Source: an uncultured Eubacteriales bacterium
Lineage (GTDB): Bacteria > Bacillota > Clostridia > Oscillospirales > Acutalibacteraceae
Direction: 5' to 3'
Assembly: GCA_934546985.1 (NCBI GenBank)
Contig: CAKTEE010000005.1
Span: 62,001 to 126,000, forward strand
Length of the DNA stretch: 64,000 nt
Positions 42,159 to 50,881 of the stretch are shown piece by piece. Made by a program: the position numbers and the translations under genes. Each line of letters begins with the position of its first letter. Position 1 is the first letter of the stretch. The notes below the pieces were generated by a model that had not been told where the DNA came from, searched no databases, and was given only the letters and a program-made list of their open reading frames with translations.

Positions 42159-42335
42159 GTGCACGTTAAGTTTGTCACCCTTAGCTACCACTCTACAACT
42201 TCTGATGACGATATTCAAACACAAATGAGCGGTATTTGCAACACACTGATGAAAAGCGGATTTGAAATTATTAGTACATCTTTCCAATATGACAGCCGTC
42301 ATGGAAAAATCATGTTTCTTGTCCATTACAAATAA
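42159..42335 (+). CDS. 58-residue conserved-looking small protein
   Basis: GTG start with TTTGGAGGA eight bases upstream. The product starts MHVKFVTLSYHSTTSDDDIQ and continues to GFEIISTSFQYDSRHGKIMF, a beta-alpha-beta layout like small Clostridia proteins with a FQY(D) strand. Codon use is normal. A TATAAT lies at 42063-42068. A convergent terminator follows at 42351. No family is recognised with confidence. The open frame on the opposite strand here is judged a shadow. Confidence 0.7.
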   Translation: MHVKFVTLSYHSTTSDDDIQTQMSGICNTLMKSGFEIISTSFQYDSRHGKIMFLVHYK

Positions 42336-42350
42336 TACAAACGCTACGCA

Positions 42351-42383
42351 AAAGCGGGGAGAACCAATGGTTCTCCCCGCTTT
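42351..42383. terminator. Bidirectional terminator
   Basis: AAAGCGGGGAGAACC (42351-42365) pairs perfectly with GGTTCTCCCCGCTTT (42369-42383) between the convergent small gene and the LUD gene. Confidence 0.85.
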
Positions 42384-42437
42384 GTTCCGTACTAAAAAAC
42401 TTATCATAATGGTTGGATATTCCAGCAATGCAGGCAA

Positions 42438-43094
42438 TTAATATCCCAAATCTTCACCAACCAGTATTACCTTAATTCTATCAGGAATCCTCTGATAGCC
42501 GCAAACCAGATAACTGCAGCAAATACGGTCAGGAGAAGCACAGCCAGACGCCATTGAAGCGTCTTTCTGGCTCAAACTTACACATTGCCCATGTTCTGCA
42601 CAATAGGTTGCTTTTGATAAACGTCTGCAATTTTCCGGCGCACAAATTTCTTTAACCCGACAGACAGCTTCCTCTAAATTATTGACAATTTTATTTTTGC
42701 CCACCACCATAATCACTGATTTGGGACCAAAAGAAATCGCTGAAATACGGTTACAGTTTCCGTCTACATTATATAACTCTCCATCCAATGTAACAGCATT
42801 GGAACTGCAAAAATACGCATCCGCGCCAAAAGACTGAAGATATACCTGCCTGATTTGTTCCTGCGTCAGTCCTTGCACTCCACGGTCTAAATAATGGAAA
42901 CGACCGCTTCGCAAATAGTCAATAACCCCGCACGCTTCCAGCGTTTTAGAACCCCCATTCGCTACAACATCGCCTTCCTTGACTAACTGCGAAATTTGTG
43001 CAATAACATCCTCTTTCTTTTCTGCATAAAATGCCTGCATTCTGTTTTTCTGAAGACTGGGTATTACTTTATTTAAAATAATATCTTTTTCCAT
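42438..43094 (-). CDS. LUD-domain protein (LutC/YkgG-like)
   Basis: A 218-residue protein of the DUF162/LUD group related to lactate-utilisation subunits: VKEGDVVANGGSKTLEACGV, DAYFCSSNAVTLDGELYNVDG, read as FCSSNAVTLDGELYNVDG, NRISAISFGPKSVIMVVGKN and a Cys-rich tail (CAPENCRRL, YCAEHGQC, CCSYLVCG). The LutA/LutB partners are absent, so it is the stand-alone form of uncertain function. The ATG at 43094 is preferred: GGGAGG is 11 bases away, against only two bases from an ATG at 43103. Confidence 0.85.
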   Translation of the reverse strand: MEKDIILNKVIPSLQKNRMQAFYAEKKEDVIAQISQLVKEGDVVANGGSKTLEACGVIDYLRSGRFHYLDRGVQGLTQEQIRQVYLQSFGADAYFCSSNAVTLDGELYNVDGNCNRISAISFGPKSVIMVVGKNKIVNNLEEAVCRVKEICAPENCRRLSKATYCAEHGQCVSLSQKDASMASGCASPDRICCSYLVCGYQRIPDRIKVILVGEDLGY

Positions 43095-43103
43095 TTTAGT
43101 CAT

Positions 43104-43592
43104 AACCTCCCATATTGTTTATTATGATTATAACATCAGCCTTTTTGCTTGTCTACTGAATCTCCCATCATTGTGACTTTAATATGCATTTCCAAGCTTT
43201 TTGTGCAATATAAATAAATTTTATACATTTTTTTCTACACTACATCCAATTGAAGGAAATGGGCTGTGTTATTAGTGGCTAACTTCTACAGGAAAAGCTT
43301 TTTTTGCAGGATGTCCTTCCCTTTCCGTTAAATGAAGCAAGTAAAAATACGGGAATATTTTTCTCTCGTCTCGTTTAACTCAATATTTTGTCTCTTATAA
43401 TACAAAAATATTTAATTTTATATTTGAAATGACAACAATAAAATGACTGTTTCGCTTTTTATCTTTCCGCATTCCTTTCTTTTTTTTATTTTTTGCAGGA
43501 TTATTACAGGATAGAACCATTTCCTGCTTTTGTCATTTAAATTCAGCTAAAATATTCCTTTACTAATCCATATGGATTTTTTATTCATGTTC
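43104..43592. other. Intergenic between the LUD gene and the hydrogenase operon
   Basis: AT-rich, nearly 500 bp. I find no coding frame on either strand and no strong hairpin. A TATAAT at 43396-43401 has no good -35. It probably holds the control region of the divergent genes. Confidence 0.45.
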
Positions 43593-43601
43593 TGATATAA
43601 T
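43593..43601 (+). promoter_or_regulatory. Extended -10 promoter of the hydrogenase operon
   Basis: TGATATAAT (43593-43601) with a weak -35-like TGGATT (43573-43578), 17 bp apart. About 94 bp upstream of the first hydrogenase gene. Confidence 0.5.
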
Positions 43602-43694
43602 CATTTGGTAGGATTACAGGTATGCCCCACAAAATATTGAGGCTGCCGTTAAAATGTATTTAGTCCAATAATCCGCAAGGAGGAACTAGGCACA

Positions 43695-44192
43695 ATGAAA
43701 AAAAAGATTAGCAATATGCCCTTTACAGGTACAAAGGAGCAGGAAGAGGAGCTTCGGCAAGTAATTGCGCAGTGTTGTAATGACAAAAGCCGGCTGATGC
43801 ACGTAATGCAGAAAGCACAGGATATTTACGGTTATCTGCCGATTGAAGTACAGCAGATGATTGCTGACGGAATGGGCGTCCCGCTGGAGAAAGTTTATGG
43901 CGTTGCCACTTTCTACGCACAGTTCGCCCTGACACCGAAAGGACAATATCATATTTCTGTCTGTCTCGGTACCGCGTGCTATGTTAAAGGCGCGGGTCCA
44001 ATTATCAATAAACTCAGCGAAAAACTTGGTATTGCCGCTGAGGAATGCACACCGGATGGAAAATTCTCTCTGACCGCCTGCCGCTGTATCGGCGCATGCG
44101 GCCTCGCGCCGGTTTTGACTGTAAATGATGACGTTTACGGTCGTCTGACTGTTGACGATGTTGACGGTATTCTGGAAAAATACGCCGACTAA
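43695..44192 (+). CDS. hndA: NAD-linked hydrogenase subunit, NuoE/HndA-like
   Basis: A 165-residue thioredoxin-fold [2Fe-2S] protein of the 24-kDa NuoE family: LMHVMQKAQDIYGYLP, GVATFYAQFALTPKGQY, the first cluster cysteines in CLGTACYVKGA and the second in CRCIGACGLAPV. It is the small diaphorase subunit of the electron-bifurcating [FeFe] hydrogenase whose other subunits follow. GGAGGAACTAGG precedes the ATG. Cytosolic. Confidence 0.93.
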   Translation: MKKKISNMPFTGTKEQEEELRQVIAQCCNDKSRLMHVMQKAQDIYGYLPIEVQQMIADGMGVPLEKVYGVATFYAQFALTPKGQYHISVCLGTACYVKGAGPIINKLSEKLGIAAEECTPDGKFSLTACRCIGACGLAPVLTVNDDVYGRLTVDDVDGILEKYAD

Positions 44193-44201
44193 GGAAGCAT
44201 T

Positions 44202-44756
44202 ATGCGTGAACTTTCGTTAAACGTATTAGATATTGCACAGAATTCCATTGTTGCCGGCGCTTCACTGATTGAAATTGAAGTAACCCTTAACTATGCCGCT
44301 GATTTACTGCGCATTGTTATCCGTGATAACGGCAAGGGCATGACGCCGGAACAGGTAGAAAGTGTGCGTGACCCATTTTTTACCACCCGCACTACACGTA
44401 AAGTCGGAATGGGTATCCCTTTATTTAAAATGGCGGCGGAAATGACCGGCGGAACATTGGATATCTCATCCACTGTAGGTATCGGCACAGTTGTAACGGC
44501 AGATTTTCATATTTCACATGTAGACTGTACCCCGCTTGGGGACATGTGTTCTACTGTATGTGCTTTAATCCGCATGAACCCTCAGTTGGATTTTATCTAT
44601 CGTTATACGGTTGACAGCCGTAGTTTTACTGTTGACACACGGGAACTCAAAGAAGTTCTCGAAGGCGTCCCGCTGGATACGCCGGACGTCATGCTTTGGA
44701 TACAAGGTTTTATTACCGAACAAACTGAAAATATTCTGGAGGTGTCTGATTTATGA
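44202..44756 (+). CDS. HATPase-domain protein in the hydrogenase operon
   Basis: A 184-residue protein with a GHKL/histidine-kinase-like ATPase fold: MRELSLNVLDIAQNSIVAGA (N-box with Asn), RIVIRDNGKGM (G1 box), DPFFTTRTTRKVGMGIPLF (F/G2 boxes) and GGTLDISSTVGIGTVV. It lacks a dimerisation/phosphoacceptor domain and any sensor, so it is not a complete kinase. It sits between the two ferredoxin-type hydrogenase subunits, overlapping the next gene by 4 bp. A regulatory or assembly role is inferred from position only. Confidence 0.85.
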   Translation: MRELSLNVLDIAQNSIVAGASLIEIEVTLNYAADLLRIVIRDNGKGMTPEQVESVRDPFFTTRTTRKVGMGIPLFKMAAEMTGGTLDISSTVGIGTVVTADFHISHVDCTPLGDMCSTVCALIRMNPQLDFIYRYTVDSRSFTVDTRELKEVLEGVPLDTPDVMLWIQGFITEQTENILEVSDL

Positions 44757-45127
44757 AAACAATCGCTGAATTACAGGCTATCAAAGAGCAGGCAAAAGCA
44801 AAATTAAATATCCGTGAAGAGAGCGTTGGAGAACATATCCGTATTGTTGTTGGTATGGCTACCTGCGGTATTGCCGCTGGCGCGCGTCCTGTTCTGAATG
44901 CTTTTGCTGAAGAAATTGCAGAACGTAAACTGGAGCACGTAATGGTTGGACAGACCGGTTGTATTGGTATGTGCCAGTATGAGCCAATCGTAGAAGTGTT
45001 TGTTCCAAACCAGGAAAAGGTTACCTATGTTAAAATGTCTGCGGACAAGGTTGCAAGAGTCGTTGACGAACACATTATTAAAGGTAACGTTGTTACTGAA
45101 TATACCGTTGGCGCTATTGCAAAATAA
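44753..45127 (+). CDS. hndB: [2Fe-2S] ferredoxin-like subunit, HndB-like
   Basis: A 124-residue thioredoxin-like ferredoxin: VVGMATCGIAAGARPVLNAF, QTGCIGMCQYEPIVEV with the second Cys pair. It corresponds to the small HndB-type subunit, carried between NuoE- and NuoF-like proteins in NAD(P)-reducing hydrogenases. Translationally coupled to the HATPase gene. GGAGG upstream lies within that gene. Confidence 0.9.
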   Translation: MKTIAELQAIKEQAKAKLNIREESVGEHIRIVVGMATCGIAAGARPVLNAFAEEIAERKLEHVMVGQTGCIGMCQYEPIVEVFVPNQEKVTYVKMSADKVARVVDEHIIKGNVVTEYTVGAIAK

Positions 45128-45139
45128 GGAGGAAAATCA

Positions 45140-46927
45140 ATGTATCGTTCACACGTACTTGTTTGCGGCGGTACCGGCTGTACCTCCTCAAACAGTGAGA
45201 AAATTATTGAAAAATTAAACGAAGAACTGGAAAAAAACGGTCTTGAAAAAGAAATCAAGGTTATTAAAACCGGTTGTTTCGGTTTATGTGCTCTCGGACC
45301 GATTATGGTTGTATATCCGGAAGGCGCATTTTACAGCATGGTTAAAGTTGAAGATATTCCGGAAATTGTTTCCGAACATCTTCTGAAGGGCCGTATTGTT
45401 ACCCGCCTTCTTTATGATGAAACTGTACAGGCAGAAACCATTAAATCCCTTAACGATACCGAATTCTATAAAAAGCAAAACCGTGTTGCACTGCGTAACT
45501 GCGGTGTAATTGATCCGGAACAGATTGATGAATATATCGGTATGGACGGCTATCAGGCGCTGATTAAATGTTTAACTGAGTACACACCGGAACAGGTTAT
45601 TCAGATTGTTACGGATTCCGGCCTTCGCGGACGCGGCGGCGCAGGTTTCCCCACTGGCCGCAAATGGAGTCTGACTGCTATGAATCAGGCGGATCAGAAA
45701 TATGTTGTATGTAACGCGGACGAAGGCGACCCGGGTGCATTTATGGACCGTTCTGTTTTAGAAGGCGACCCGAACTGCATTATTGAAGCAATGGCGATTT
45801 GCGGTTACGCTATCGGCGCATCACAAGGCTACGTTTATGTCCGTGCGGAATATCCGATTGCGGTACATAGATTGGAAATTGCAATTAAGCAAGCACGCGA
45901 ATATGGTTTGCTCGGCAAAAATATTATGAACACCGGCTTTGATTTTGATTTGGAAATCCGTCTTGGCGCCGGCGCGTTTGTTTGCGGTGAAGAAACTGCT
46001 TTGATGACTTCCATTGAAAGCAACCGCGGCGAACCAAGGCCCCGTCCGCCGTATCCGGCAGTAAAGGGTCTGTTCGGTAAGCCTACTTGTGAAAACAATG
46101 TTGAAACATTCGCTAATATCCCGCAGATTATTCTGAAAGGTGCAGACTGGTTTGCATCTATGGGTACAGAACGTTCTAAGGGTACAAAAGTATTTGCTCT
46201 CGGTGGTAAAATCAAAAATACCGGACTTGTAGAAATTCCGATGGGTACTACCCTGCGTGAAATTGTAGAAGAAATCGGCGGCGGTATTCCGAACGGCAAG
46301 AAATTTAAAGCCGCACAAACCGGCGGTCCTTCCGGCGGATGTATTCCTGCAAACTTGATTGATACGGAAATTGACTATGACAACCTGATTGCTATTGGCT
46401 GTATGATGGGTTCCGGCGGTCTGATTGTCATGGATGAAGATACCTGTATGGTTGACATTGCAAAATTCTTCCTTGAATTTACCGTTGATGAATCCTGTGG
46501 TAAATGTACCCCTTGCCGTATTGGTACAAAACGCCTGCTTGAAAAACTTGAAAAAATTACAAGCGGCAACGGTACCCTTCAGGATATTGATGAACTTGAA
46601 GAGCTTTGCTACTACATTAAAGAAAACTCTCTGTGCGGTCTTGGACAGACTGCTCCAAACCCGGTACTTTCTACCCTGCGTTTCTTCCGTGACGAATACA
46701 TCGCGCACGTAACTGACAAAACCTGCCCTGCCGGTCAGTGTAAGGCTCTGCTGAGTTATGTTATTTTGGAAGATAAATGTAAGGGTTGCAGCCTTTGTTC
46801 CCGTATCTGCCCTGTTGGTGCAATTTCCGGAAAGGTTAAGGAACCGTTTGTGATTGATACATCAAAATGCATTAAGTGCGGCGCATGCATTGAAAAATGT
46901 AAGTTTGCTGCAATTGTGAAAAGATAA
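45140..46927 (+). CDS. hndC: NAD-linked hydrogenase subunit, NuoF/HndC-like
   Basis: A 595-residue flavoprotein subunit. An N-terminal thioredoxin-like [2Fe-2S] domain (about 1-100; VCGGTGC, KTGCFGLC) is followed by the NuoF core with RGRGGAGFPTGRKWS (FMN/NAD loop), CNADEGDPGAFMDRS, GAGAFVCGEETALMTSIE, and the 4Fe-4S motif ESCGKCTPCRIG. The C-terminus adds two ferredoxin clusters (CKGCSLCSRICPVGAI and CIKCGACIEKCKFAAI). It takes electrons to and from NAD and ferredoxin in the bifurcating complex. AAGGAGG upstream. Confidence 0.95.
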   Translation: MYRSHVLVCGGTGCTSSNSEKIIEKLNEELEKNGLEKEIKVIKTGCFGLCALGPIMVVYPEGAFYSMVKVEDIPEIVSEHLLKGRIVTRLLYDETVQAETIKSLNDTEFYKKQNRVALRNCGVIDPEQIDEYIGMDGYQALIKCLTEYTPEQVIQIVTDSGLRGRGGAGFPTGRKWSLTAMNQADQKYVVCNADEGDPGAFMDRSVLEGDPNCIIEAMAICGYAIGASQGYVYVRAEYPIAVHRLEIAIKQAREYGLLGKNIMNTGFDFDLEIRLGAGAFVCGEETALMTSIESNRGEPRPRPPYPAVKGLFGKPTCENNVETFANIPQIILKGADWFASMGTERSKGTKVFALGGKIKNTGLVEIPMGTTLREIVEEIGGGIPNGKKFKAAQTGGPSGGCIPANLIDTEIDYDNLIAIGCMMGSGGLIVMDEDTCMVDIAKFFLEFTVDESCGKCTPCRIGTKRLLEKLEKITSGNGTLQDIDELEELCYYIKENSLCGLGQTAPNPVLSTLRFFRDEYIAHVTDKTCPAGQCKALLSYVILEDKCKGCSLCSRICPVGAISGKVKEPFVIDTSKCIKCGACIEKCKFAAIVKR

Positions 46928-46944
46928 GGAAGGAGTATGCCAAA

Positions 46945-48687
46945 ATGGATATGGTAAATATTAAAATTAATGGCATGGCCTTCAGCGTGCCGAAGGGCTC
47001 TACCATTCTGGAAGCTGCCCGTTATGCAGGTATTGAAATCCCAACGCTTTGCTATCTGAAAGATATGAATGAAATTGGTGCCTGCCGTCTTTGCATGGTA
47101 GAAGTAAAAGGCGCCAGAAGCCTTGTTACTGCCTGCGTTTATCCGGTAAATGAAGGCATGGAATGCTTTACAAATACTGAGAAGGTTCAGAAATCCCGTA
47201 AAATGACACTGGAACTGATTCTTTCTACCCATGACCGTAAATGTCTTTCCTGCGTCCGCAGCGGTTCCTGCGAACTGCAGCAGCTTTGCCAGGAATTCGG
47301 CGTAGAAGATGAAACCCGTTTTCAGGGTGAAACTCCGCGCTATGAATTTGATGATTCAACTGCACACTTGATCCGTGATAACAATAAATGTATTCTTTGC
47401 CGCCGCTGTATTGCTGCCTGCGATATGCAGGATATTTCCGTTATCGGCACAAACGCCCGCGGTATTGATACTCATGTATCTTCTCCGTTTGAACGCATGC
47501 TGAATGATGTTCCGTGTATTTCCTGCGGACAATGTATTGTTTACTGCCCGACAGGCGCATTAACAGAAAAAGATGATACTGACAAGGTTTGGGCTGCATT
47601 AAATGACCCAACCAAAACAGTAATTGTTCAGACTGCTCCGTCCATCCGTGCAACTTTGGGCGAATCTTTCGGCAACCCGGTCGGCACAGATGTAGAAGGC
47701 AAAATGGTTGCGGCTCTGCGCCGTTTGGGCTTTGATAAAGTATTTGACACCGACTTTGCCGCTGACCTGACTATTGTTGAAGAAGCAAACGAATTCCTTG
47801 AAAGAGTGAAAAACGGCGGCACCCTGCCGATGATTACCTCTTGCTCTCCCGGTTGGATTAAATACTGCGAATACTATTATCCGGAATTAATTCCAAACCT
47901 TTCTTCCTGCAAATCTCCGCAGCAAATGTTCGGCGCTATCACTAAAACATGGTATGCTGAAAAGGAAGGTCTGGATCCGAAAGATATTTTTGTTGTTGGT
48001 ATTATGCCATGTACTGCAAAGAAATTTGAAGTTGGCCGCGATAATCAAGATGCTTCCGGTTATCCGGATGTTGATGCGGCGCTCACTACCCGTGAGCTTG
48101 CAAGAATGATCAATCGTGCGCATATCAACTTCAATGCCCTGCCGGATGAAAAATTTGATAACCCATTGGGTGAATCTACCGGCGCATCTGTAATTTTCGG
48201 TGCAACCGGCGGTGTTATGGAAGCAGCGCTGCGTACTGCGGCGGAATGGCTGGAAGGCAAAGATTTGGACGATGTTGTAGAATTCCATGAGGTTCGCGGT
48301 ATCGAAGGCGTGAAAGAAGCTACCTACCACGTTGGCGGTATTGATGTTAAAGTTGCAGTTGCAAGCGGAACCAAAAACGCTAAAGTTCTTTGCGAAAAAA
48401 TTAAAAACGGTGAAGCTGACTATCACTTTGTTGAAATCATGGGTTGCCCTGGCGGCTGTGTCAACGGTGGCGGTCAGCCAATTCAGCCGGCTGTTGTCAG
48501 AAACTTTACAGATCTCAAGAGTGAACGTGCAAAGGTTCTTTATAACATTGATAAAAATCTTCCGCTCAGAAAGTCCCATAAAAACCCGGTAATCGAAACC
48601 TTATACAACGATTATCTCGGCGAATACGGCGGACATAAAGCGCACAAGATTTTGCATACAAAATATACCGCTCGTTCTAAATATTAA
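46945..48687 (+). CDS. hndD: [FeFe] hydrogenase catalytic subunit, HydA/HndD-like
   Basis: A 580-residue M3-type catalytic subunit. The N-terminal [2Fe-2S] domain has CYLKDMNEIGACRLCMVEV. Then comes the His-ligated cluster region HDRKCLSCVRSGSCELQQLC, two 4Fe-4S motifs (CILCRRCIAACD, CISCGQCIVYCPTGAL), and the H-cluster signatures TSCSPGW, MPCTAKKFE and MGCPGGCVNGGGQP. All cysteines are in place. The C-terminal small subunit-like segment is fused, as usual. It makes or uses H2 with NADH and ferredoxin. The maturases HydE, HydF and HydG are not in the window. Confidence 0.96.
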   Translation: MDMVNIKINGMAFSVPKGSTILEAARYAGIEIPTLCYLKDMNEIGACRLCMVEVKGARSLVTACVYPVNEGMECFTNTEKVQKSRKMTLELILSTHDRKCLSCVRSGSCELQQLCQEFGVEDETRFQGETPRYEFDDSTAHLIRDNNKCILCRRCIAACDMQDISVIGTNARGIDTHVSSPFERMLNDVPCISCGQCIVYCPTGALTEKDDTDKVWAALNDPTKTVIVQTAPSIRATLGESFGNPVGTDVEGKMVAALRRLGFDKVFDTDFAADLTIVEEANEFLERVKNGGTLPMITSCSPGWIKYCEYYYPELIPNLSSCKSPQQMFGAITKTWYAEKEGLDPKDIFVVGIMPCTAKKFEVGRDNQDASGYPDVDAALTTRELARMINRAHINFNALPDEKFDNPLGESTGASVIFGATGGVMEAALRTAAEWLEGKDLDDVVEFHEVRGIEGVKEATYHVGGIDVKVAVASGTKNAKVLCEKIKNGEADYHFVEIMGCPGGCVNGGGQPIQPAVVRNFTDLKSERAKVLYNIDKNLPLRKSHKNPVIETLYNDYLGEYGGHKAHKILHTKYTARSKY

Positions 48688-48701
48688 TAATTCCATTATT
48701 A

Positions 48702-48734
48702 AAACCACCCGTTAAACAAACGGGTGGTTTTTTG
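48702..48734 (+). terminator. Terminator of the hydrogenase operon
   Basis: AAACCACCCGTT (48702-48713) and AACGGGTGGTTT (from about 48719), followed by TTTTG. Confidence 0.9.
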
Positions 48735-48899
48735 TTGCCGCTAAACTACTGTTATCTCTAACTTAAGTTTTCTTTTTTGTATTTTCAACAGCAGAAAGAA
48801 AATTTTTCTTATTCTGTATCTTCCCGCCTTTTATAATAAGTTTTTGCCGCAACAGAAATATCTTCCCTTTCATTTCTATTCAAAGTTATCGCACTCTCA

Positions 48900-50246
48900 T
48901 TAACTGTTCCATACATTATTTTTCTGTTTTGAAGACGCTGTACTCCTTCCCCCTGCCAGATAAAGTACAACACCTACCACAGCAACAATCAATTCAGTAA
49001 TCGGGAATGCACACCATACTCCAATCATTTTCAAAATTGCAGAAAGCAAAAACGCCATTGGTATAACAACGAAAAAACCTCTCAGCAAGGAGATGACATG
49101 GGCAGGACGCGGATGTTCGATTGAAGTAAAATAAGTAGAAATTACAATATTAAAGCCAACAAACGGGCAGGCAGTAAAATACAATTGTAAGCCTGTGACT
49201 GCCATTCTTTGTAATATCTCGTTCTGTTCGCTGTTGAAAACAGACGCTATCGGCGAAGCGCAGAAAAAAACGACTAAATATATCACACCTGATAAAAGAA
49301 ACATCGTTGATAAAGCATACCGCAGTATTGATTTTACATTCGCTGTATTTCCCATGCCATAGTTTTGGCTGATAAGCGGCTGAATTCCTTGTGATAAACC
49401 TGTATAAATTGCAGTTGCCACAAGTGAAATAGCCGCTATAACTCCGTATGCCGCCACCCCTGTATTTTTTTCTAACCGAAGAATAATAAAATTAAATATA
49501 ACCATTACAATACCTGAAGATGCCTCTGTAATAAATGCAGGAATTCCACTCGACAAGATACCTAAGATTCTTTTGCTGTTCGGAGCGCCTTTGGTAAAAT
49601 GAAATTGATGATTTTTTCTGATGAAGTATGAGGATAAAACAATAATACTGATAATCGGAGCCATGCCTGTTGCCAAAATTGCACCCAAAATCCCCATTTT
49701 AAGCGGAAAAATGAAAATATAATCTAAAACAACATTAGAAAGACTTCCTGTAATCATAGCCGCCATTGAAAGCGAAGGGGCTCCGTCGTTCCGCACAAAA
49801 CACTGCAAAAGGTTATTAATCAGAAAGGCAGGAGAAAATAATAACATCGCTCGCAGATAAGTGTTTGTCATAGAAAATATGGTATCATCCGCCCCCAGCA
49901 ATCTTACAATCACACCTGAAAAAAATACTCCTAATAAAACAAAGATTGCCGCGAAACCGCCGATAAGATAAACAGAATTTGTAAAAACTTTATTTGCCCT
50001 GTCATATTCCGCCTGACTTTTCAGTATGGAATATTTTGTTCCGCCTCCCATACCAATCATCAATCCCGTTCCATTGATAAAACAAAAAACAGGAAACGCT
50101 AGATTGAGTGCTGCCAAACCGTTTGTTCCCAAGTTTGCAGATATAAAAAAAGTGTCTGCTAATGTATAACAGGAATACGCAAGCTGCCCTAATATATTGA
50201 AAGACACGTATTTAAAAAAATTTCTGAAAATTTTTTTATTATTCAT
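48900..50246 (-). CDS. MATE family multidrug exporter
   Basis: A 448-residue, 12-helix antiporter of the NorM/MepA-like group. It opens FFKYVSFNILGQLAYSCYTLADTFFIS and shows GTNGLAALNLAFPVF, MGMGGGTKYSI, QPLISQNYGMGN and a symmetric second half. The ATG at 50246 is chosen because AGGAGG lies four to five bases upstream, and earlier in-frame codons give a non-family extension. It exports drugs or metabolites using Na+ or H+. Its expression is probably controlled by the attenuator hairpin at 50419-50468. Confidence 0.9.
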   Translation of the reverse strand: MNNKKIFRNFFKYVSFNILGQLAYSCYTLADTFFISANLGTNGLAALNLAFPVFCFINGTGLMIGMGGGTKYSILKSQAEYDRANKVFTNSVYLIGGFAAIFVLLGVFFSGVIVRLLGADDTIFSMTNTYLRAMLLFSPAFLINNLLQCFVRNDGAPSLSMAAMITGSLSNVVLDYIFIFPLKMGILGAILATGMAPIISIIVLSSYFIRKNHQFHFTKGAPNSKRILGILSSGIPAFITEASSGIVMVIFNFIILRLEKNTGVAAYGVIAAISLVATAIYTGLSQGIQPLISQNYGMGNTANVKSILRYALSTMFLLSGVIYLVVFFCASPIASVFNSEQNEILQRMAVTGLQLYFTACPFVGFNIVISTYFTSIEHPRPAHVISLLRGFFVVIPMAFLLSAILKMIGVWCAFPITELIVAVVGVVLYLAGGRSTASSKQKNNVWNS

Positions 50247-50418
50247 TTTTCCTCCTAAATTCCTTTCATTTGTTTTTTCTGTCCATTCCATGGTTTCTTC
50301 ATCTGCCGCCTCCCTAATATTATTGCAATACAGGAATCACTTTCAACATTCGTTACAGCCAATACTCCAGAAAGGTTTTTATATAAATAGTAATGTAAAA
50401 ATGATTAAACACAACAAA

Positions 50419-50468
50419 AGCACTAAACTTCGTATCTTCTGTGGCCTAACGATACGAAATTCAGTGCT
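50419..50468 (-). terminator. Probable transcription attenuator ahead of the MATE gene
   Basis: Minus strand: AGCACTGAATTTCGTATC pairs with GATACGAAGTTTAGTGCT over 18 bp, the two G-U pairs forming only in this direction, with a 14-nt loop and then TTTTGTTGTGTTT. It lies between the MATE promoter (50513-50541) and start codon, so it is a leader terminator, not an end-of-gene signal. Confidence 0.75.
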
Positions 50469-50512
50469 AAACCTCACCCGGCGGCGAGAAATACTTATAT
50501 TAGATCTGTTTC

Positions 50513-50541
50513 AGTATAGCAAACAGAAATCAAAAAGTCAA
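50513..50541 (-). promoter_or_regulatory. Predicted promoter of the MATE gene
   Basis: Minus strand: -35 TTGACT (50536-50541), 17-bp spacer, -10 TATACT (50513-50518) preceded by TGC (extended -10). Transcript start near 50506, giving a 260-nt leader. Confidence 0.75.
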
Positions 50542-50548
50542 GTTCTAA

Positions 50549-50819
50549 TGGCTTAGGGTTTGACTATCGGCTTAACCGCCCCCCCAATCGGTAATGTTCC
50601 AAAAAAAATTTCTAAAAAGTTTATCGAGCAAGAATCGATATTAACTACAACAAGCTTTTTTATTTTTGCATATAGCTTATCCTTAACCGAAACTTTATAC
50701 TTTTTTGATCACCATTAATTTTATTCTAACTCCTCTTTTTTGCATTATTATCGCTACCTTTTGTACTGGAAATCTAAACCTCCACTTGCACGACAAATAC
50801 TTTATATCATTGCAGATAT
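50549..50819. other. Intergenic, nothing recognised
   Basis: AT-rich DNA with a run of eight C near 50578-50585. No coding frame, repeat or clear promoter beyond the MATE promoter. Confidence 0.45.
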
Positions 50820-50820
50820 A

Positions 50821-50867
50821 AAATATCCCCTCACAACTCTCAAAGCAAAGGTTGTGAAGGGATATTT
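50821..50867 (-). terminator. Terminator of the ABC transporter gene
   Basis: AAATATCCCCTCACAAC (50821-50837) pairs with GTTGTGAAGGGATATTT (50851-50867), one weak position. On the minus strand TATATC follows the T-rich arm. Confidence 0.8.
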
Positions 50868-50881
50868 CTAACTTTATGAAA

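Noticed and set aside
42033..42437. 134-codon minus-strand ORF opposite the 58-residue gene
   Set aside because: It spans the terminator and promoter region and lacks a ribosome-binding site; the plus-strand frame has an excellent one.
45821..46708. 295-codon minus-strand ORF within the NuoF-like gene
   Set aside because: Shadow of a strongly coding plus-strand gene with complete motifs.
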